A DNA stretch of 9,395 bases from contig DASSRK010000100.1 of assembly GCA_035701825.1 (NCBI GenBank), positions 1 to 9,395 of the forward strand, written 5' to 3'. The stretch's first letter is position 1, and every line of letters begins with the position of its first letter. Under the pieces are notes generated by a model. The model was not told where the DNA came from, did no database searches, and saw only the letters and a program-made list of their open reading frames with translations. Positions 6,212 to 9,395 of this stretch are shown here, piece by piece. The translations under genes were made by a program, and so were the position numbers. This DNA comes from CADEED01 sp035701825. GTDB lineage: Bacteria > Pseudomonadota > Gammaproteobacteria > Steroidobacterales > Steroidobacteraceae.

Positions 6212-8119
6212 TTACTCGAAGACCTTCGGATTCTTGACGACCTTCGACTTGCGGCGCGCTTCGGCGAAGTAAGCGGCGATGTCACCGTTGCCCGAACGCT
6301 GCGCGAGACGCGCGTTCTGCTGCTGGACCAGCTGCGGGTTGCCGCTGGTATCGGAGACGCGCGTGCGCGTCAGCACGAATACCGCGGTCGAGCCGTCATC
6401 GAGCGTCGCGCTCTTCACCACCGGTTTGTCGCCGGGACGGGGCGCCTCGAACACCGCGGTGGCGAGCGCCGCCGGCACCGATGGATCGACTCGACCGATG
6501 AAACGCGCCGGCTCGACGCTGACCTTGAGCGCGGGCGCGAGCGTCGCGAGTTTCTCGCCGCCCTCGAGCTTGGTCACCAGCTCGGCGGCGGCGGCCTTGG
6601 CGGCTTCGATACCGCGCTCGTGGCGCAGCAGCTCGACGATCTGGTCGTGCACTTCGGCGAGCGGCTTGACCTCGGCCTTCTTGTGTCCGGTGACCTTCAC
6701 CAGCACCAGCCGGTCTTCGCCCAGGGCCACAGGGCCGCCGATCTTGCCCTGGTTGAGGGTCGAGTCGTCGAACACCACGTCCTGCAGATCCTTGCTGGAA
6801 CCCAGCGGCTCGGCGCCGCCACCGCGAAGGAACTGCGGGATCGAGCCGCGCGTGAGGCCCAGGGCCTGCGCGAGCTTGTCGATGTCGGTCTCGCCCTTCT
6901 CGAGCATGGCGGCGATCTGGTCCTGGCGCTCGCCGAACAGGTCGGCGGCCTTGTCATGTCGATATTGCGAGTCGATCTCGGCGCGGACTTCCTCGAAGGG
7001 CTTCGCCCCACCCGGGGTGATCTCCTCGAGCTTGATGATGTGGTAACCCTCGGGCGCCTTCACCGGGCCGGCGATTTCCCCGACCTTCATGCTGAAAATC
7101 GCGTCACCGGCCGGGCCGGGGATATCGCGATGCTGCACGGTGCCGAGCTCGCCGCCCGCATTCGCGGTGCCGGCGTCCTTCGAGTACTTGCGCGCGAGCT
7201 CGCCGAAATCCTTGCCGGCACGGGCTTCGGCCAGCACGGCCTGCGCCTGCTTGAGGGCCGCCGCGTCGTTGCCGTCGTCCACCGTGATGAGGATGTGCGC
7301 GGCGCGCCGCGCCTCGTCGGTCACGTAGACGTCGTGGTTCTCGTCGTAAAGCTTGCGCAGGTCGGCCTCGGTCGGCGCAACCTGCGTGGCGAGCTGCTCG
7401 AGGCGCAACTCGGCGTATTCGAGCGAGACCGACTCGGTGGTCATGAACCGGTCGCCGTTCTCGTCGTAGTACTTCTGGATGGCCGCCTCGTCGATGGTCG
7501 CGTCGCCGGCGAGCTTTGCGGCATCGAATTTCACGTACTCGATTTCGCGCTCTTCGTTTTCCAGGTCGAACAGCCGGCGCGTTTCGGACGGCATCAGGAA
7601 ATAGGAATTGCCGAGGCCCGTTTCGAGCTGGCTCAGCAACAGCGAGCTGCGCGTCTGGTTGTACAGCTCGCGCTCGGTGATGCCGTTCGCCGCGAGCACC
7701 TGGCGCGCGCGTGCCGGATCGTAATTGCCTTCCTCGTTGCGGAAGGCCGGGATCTTCTCGATCTCGGCGAGGATGCGCTGCTCGCTGACACGGAAATTCT
7801 CGTCCTGCATGCGCTGCTGCATCACCTTGCGCATCACGAGGTTGTCGAGGATGTTGTCCTGCATGCGCGCGCGCTGATCGGCGGGTACCTCGGTGCCGAA
7901 CTGCTGCGACCAGCGCTTCTGCATCTCGCTCCAGGCCTGGGCGGCCTCGGAGCCGGGGATCTTCTCGCCGTTGACGACCGCGGCGTCCTCGCGGCCGGCG
8001 CTACCGTTGCCGAGCTGATTGGAACCAATCGAGAAGGCGAAGATGCCGGCGATTGGAGCGAGGGCTAACCAAGCGAACCACGGGTGGCGGTGAAGGAAAT
8101 CACGAGTACGCTGCAGCAT
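6212..8119 (-). CDS. ppiD: Membrane-anchored periplasmic chaperone, PpiD/SurA-like with parvulin domain
   Basis: This 635-residue protein is an inner-membrane-anchored folding factor that meets secreted and outer-membrane proteins as they leave the Sec translocon. One N-terminal anchor helix (about residues 14-31, after a basic stretch RTRDFLHRH) leaves the rest in the periplasm. A SurA_N-like chaperone region covers about 45-265. A parvulin-type domain covers about 271-366, from AAHILITVDD through GGELG to GYHIIKLEEI, and a helical C-terminal chaperone region follows. The parvulin core has GPAGDA where many active parvulins have a Phe, and E. coli PpiD is reported to have little or no isomerase activity, so a chaperone role is more likely. 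Length matches the family (623 in E. coli). AGGA with GAGGG at 8120-8129 precedes the ATG at 8117-8119. The gene starts 30 bases after tRNA-Asp, with no terminator between. Confidence 0.95.
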   Translation of the reverse strand: MLQRTRDFLHRHPWFAWLALAPIAGIFAFSIGSNQLGNGSAGREDAAVVNGEKIPGSEAAQAWSEMQKRWSQQFGTEVPADQRARMQDNILDNLVMRKVMQQRMQDENFRVSEQRILAEIEKIPAFRNEEGNYDPARARQVLAANGITERELYNQTRSSLLLSQLETGLGNSYFLMPSETRRLFDLENEEREIEYVKFDAAKLAGDATIDEAAIQKYYDENGDRFMTTESVSLEYAELRLEQLATQVAPTEADLRKLYDENHDVYVTDEARRAAHILITVDDGNDAAALKQAQAVLAEARAGKDFGELARKYSKDAGTANAGGELGTVQHRDIPGPAGDAIFSMKVGEIAGPVKAPEGYHIIKLEEITPGGAKPFEEVRAEIDSQYRHDKAADLFGERQDQIAAMLEKGETDIDKLAQALGLTRGSIPQFLRGGGAEPLGSSKDLQDVVFDDSTLNQGKIGGPVALGEDRLVLVKVTGHKKAEVKPLAEVHDQIVELLRHERGIEAAKAAAAELVTKLEGGEKLATLAPALKVSVEPARFIGRVDPSVPAALATAVFEAPRPGDKPVVKSATLDDGSTAVFVLTRTRVSDTSGNPQLVQQQNARLAQRSGNGDIAAYFAEARRKSKVVKNPKVFE

Positions 8120-8129
8120 CCCTCTTCCT
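8120..8129 (-). promoter_or_regulatory. Strong ribosome binding site of ppiD
   Basis: Read leftwards, AGGAAGAGGG directly precedes the ppiD ATG, giving AGGA with six bases of spacing. It lies in a 30-base gap after tRNA-Asp that has no room for an independent promoter other than one overlapping the tRNA gene. Confidence 0.75.
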
Positions 8130-8149
8130 GTGCTTGGGCTCTCAAAGAT

Positions 8150-8226
8150 TGGCGGAGCGGACGGGACTCGAACCCGCGACCCCCGGCGTGACAGGCCGGT
8201 ATTCTAACCAACTGAACTACCGCTCC
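8150..8226 (-). tRNA. tRNA-Asp, anticodon GUC
   Basis: This is a full 77-base cloverleaf on the minus strand. The acceptor stem GGAGCGG pairs with CCGCTCC, the discriminator is G and CCA is encoded (A from position 8150). The D arm is GTTCAGTTGGTTAGAAT, the anticodon loop CTGTCAC contains GTC, and the T arm is CGGGTTCGAGTCCCG. It is almost identical to E. coli tRNA-Asp. It lies six bases downstream of tRNA-Val in the same direction and 30 bases upstream of ppiD, so all three are probably on one precursor. Confidence 0.98.
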
Positions 8227-8232
8227 AATTTT

Positions 8233-8307
8233 TGGTGGGTGCTGAGGGTTTCGAACCCCCGACCCTCGCCTTGTAAGGGCGATGCTCTACCGCTGAGCTA
8301 AGCACCC
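8233..8307 (-). tRNA. tRNA-Val, anticodon UAC
   Basis: This is a 75-base cloverleaf on the minus strand. The acceptor GGGTGCT pairs with AGCACCC, the discriminator is A and CCA is encoded. The D arm is GCTCAGCGGTAGAGC, the anticodon stem TCGCC/GGCGA flanks CTTACAA with anticodon TAC, and the T stem GGGGG/CCCTC around TTCGAAA has one G-T pair. It is the first gene of the tRNA-Val/tRNA-Asp pair and is preceded by a promoter-like TAGACT about 29 bases upstream. Confidence 0.98.
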
Positions 8308-8336
8308 TGGCATAGGCCGCCCGCGAAAGGCCGCGC

Positions 8337-8365
8337 AGTCTAGCGGACTGACCCCCAAAGAAAAA
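8337..8365 (-). promoter_or_regulatory. Likely stable-RNA promoter for the tRNA-Val/tRNA-Asp/ppiD transcript
   Basis: Reading leftwards, TAGACT (8342 to 8337) is a good -10 element and is followed by GCGCGG, the GC-rich discriminator typical of stringently controlled tRNA and rRNA promoters. The -35 is weak: TTTTTC at 8365-8360 lies 17 bases upstream. Transcription would begin near 8330, about 22 bases before the tRNA-Val 5' end. The rest of 8308-8444 holds the lon terminator and nothing else I can name. Confidence 0.45.
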
Positions 8366-8395
8366 GGGCTATTGCCACGGGCCGCGCCCGGAAAG

Positions 8396-8419
8396 CAAAA
8401 CCCGGCCTTTCGGCCGGGT
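8396..8419 (-). terminator. Rho-independent terminator of lon
   Basis: On the minus strand, CCCGGCC-GAAA-GGCCGGG (8418 to 8401, with an extra A-T pair at 8419/8400) forms a seven- to eight-pair GC stem with a GNRA-type GAAA loop, followed by TTTTGCTTTC. It lies 25 bases after the lon stop and isolates lon from the tRNA promoter downstream. Confidence 0.88.
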
Positions 8420-8444
8420 CCGTTGAGTGGGGCAGCGTGCTTCC

Positions 8445-9395
8445 CTAGTGGGCCTGGACGGTCTTGTTCGTACGGCCCTTGGCGCGCCGCGGTCGCTTCT
8501 CACCGGCCGGCGGGGGTGTCGCGAGGCGCGGTGTCGGCCGGGCCGCCAACGCGATCTCGAACACCTCGTCGATCCACTTGACCGGGCGGATATCCAGCTT
8601 GCCCTTGATGTTGTCCGGGATCTCGGTGAGGTCCTTCTCGTTGTCGACCGGGATCATCACCGTGGTGATTCCGCCACGATGCGCCGCCAGCAGCTTTTCC
8701 TTGAGGCCGCCGATCGGCAGGACTTCACCGCGCAGCGTGATCTCGCCCGTCATCGCGACGTCCGAGCGCACCGGGATCTTCGTCAGCGCCGAGACCAACG
8801 CGGTGCACATGCCGATACCGGCGGACGGACCGTCCTTGGGCGTCGCGCCCTCGGGCATGTGCAGGTGCACGTCGTGCTTCTGGTAGAAGTCCGGATCGAT
8901 GCCGAGCACCTGGGCGCGGCTGCGCACCACGGTCATCGCAGCCTGGATGGACTCCTGCATCACCTCGCCGAGCTGGCCGGTGTGCTGGAGCTTGCCCTTG
9001 CCGGGAACCACCGCGGCTTCGATGGTCAGCAGCTCGCCGCCCACCTCGGTCCACGCAAGGCCGGTGACGTGGCCGACACGGTTCTCCTCTTCGGCCTTGC
9101 CGTAGCGGAAGCGACGCACGCCGAGGTACTTGTCGAGGTTCTTCGAAGTGACGGTGACCTGCTTTTCGGCCTTCTCCGACTTCTCGCCCTTCTCCGCCTT
9201 CTTGGCGGCGAGCAGCAACTGCTTGACGGCCTTGCGGCAGATGCGCGCGAGCTCGCGCTCGAGATTGCGCACGCCCGCTTCGCGCGTGTAGTAGCGGATG
9301 ATGTCGAGGATGACCTCGTCGCTCACCTTGAGCTCTTCGGGCTTGAGGCCGTTCTGCTTGACCTGCTTGCTCAACAGGTACTTCTTCGCGATGTT
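8445..9395 (-). CDS. lon: ATP-dependent protease Lon, C-terminal third (5' end outside the window)
   Basis: The visible 316 residues cover the end of the AAA+ small domain and the whole serine-lysine protease domain of cytoplasmic Lon, which degrades misfolded and regulatory proteins. The frame is open to the window edge, beginning N-I-A-K-K-Y-L-L; an apparent start at 9372-9374 is an internal leucine codon. Motifs shared with E. coli Lon include IIRYYTREAGVR, VTGLAWTEVGG, GEVMQESIQAA, EGATPKDGPSAG with catalytic Ser191 (visible numbering), and GEVLPIGGLKEKLLAAHRGG with catalytic Lys232. Two differences stand out: a Lys/Glu-rich insertion (about visible residues 63-79) before the protease domain, and a C-terminal tail of about 32 residues rich in Pro, Lys and Arg. 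The gene ends in TAG, followed by a strong terminator. Confidence 0.98.
   Translation of the reverse strand, partial: NIAKKYLLSKQVKQNGLKPEELKVSDEVILDIIRYYTREAGVRNLERELARICRKAVKQLLLAAKKAEKGEKSEKAEKQVTVTSKNLDKYLGVRRFRYGKAEEENRVGHVTGLAWTEVGGELLTIEAAVVPGKGKLQHTGQLGEVMQESIQAAMTVVRSRAQVLGIDPDFYQKHDVHLHMPEGATPKDGPSAGIGMCTALVSALTKIPVRSDVAMTGEITLRGEVLPIGGLKEKLLAAHRGGITTVMIPVDNEKDLTEIPDNIKGKLDIRPVKWIDEVFEIALAARPTPRLATPPPAGEKRPRRAKGRTNKTVQAH

Noticed and set aside
6620..8068. A 482-codon plus-strand frame opposite ppiD
   Set aside because: It lies entirely within ppiD, is low-complexity and rich in Arg, Leu, Ala and Val, and has no recognisable motif; long antisense frames are expected in GC-rich coding DNA.
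8053..8301. An 82-codon plus-strand frame running across both tRNA genes
   Set aside because: It is the antisense of two perfect tRNA cloverleaves; such tRNA-derived frames are a familiar false gene call.
1..9395. Mobile elements, CRISPR arrays, attachment sites, or a defence or toxin-antitoxin system
   Set aside because: No transposase, integrase, spaced repeats or tRNA-derived direct repeats are visible; every large frame is accounted for by a housekeeping gene. The tRNA pair shows no duplicated 3' end that would mark an integration.

Overview
The window is a G+C-rich stretch of bacterial housekeeping chromosome with dense genes, very short gaps and G/C at most third codon positions. Gene content and order (lon, tRNA-Val/tRNA-Asp, ppiD, fabI, mltD, yafS-like methyltransferase, rnhA, dnaQ) match a block I recall from Pseudomonas and relatives, and RnhA, DnaQ, FabI and Lon read as close cousins of the E. 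coli proteins. I infer a high-GC gammaproteobacterium, perhaps from a xanthomonad- or Nevskia/Steroidobacter-like lineage; the family cannot be fixed by eye.

Layout. Positions 115-2074 (minus strand) carry a compact operon transcribed leftwards: yafS-like methyltransferase, rnhA (RNase HI, TTG start touching the previous stop) and dnaQ (polymerase III proofreading exonuclease). Positions 2075-2213 are a short, locally AT-richer divergent control region with inverted repeats. Positions 2214-6186 (plus strand) carry mltD (lipoprotein murein transglycosylase with three LysM domains), a hairpin resembling a terminator, fabI (enoyl-ACP reductase) and, 10 bases later, a DAACS-family anion symporter. 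Positions 6192-6211 are a perfect 20-base palindrome between convergent genes. Positions 6212-9395 (minus strand) carry ppiD (membrane-anchored periplasmic chaperone), tRNA-Asp(GUC), tRNA-Val(UAC), a stable-RNA-like promoter, a clear rho-independent terminator and the 3' third of lon, cut by the window edge.

The genes cover DNA replication fidelity and RNA-DNA hybrid removal, cell-wall turnover, fatty-acid elongation, envelope protein folding and ATP-dependent proteolysis. I see no phage, transposon, CRISPR, toxin-antitoxin or defence locus, and no convincing new system. Points worth a second look are local: the apparent absence of gloB and hupB from an otherwise recognisable gene order, the dependence of ppiD on transcription through tRNA genes, the mltD leader with competing hairpins, the NMAGT variant of a cation-site motif in the symporter, a Lys/Glu-rich insertion and basic tail in Lon, and the convergent palindrome.
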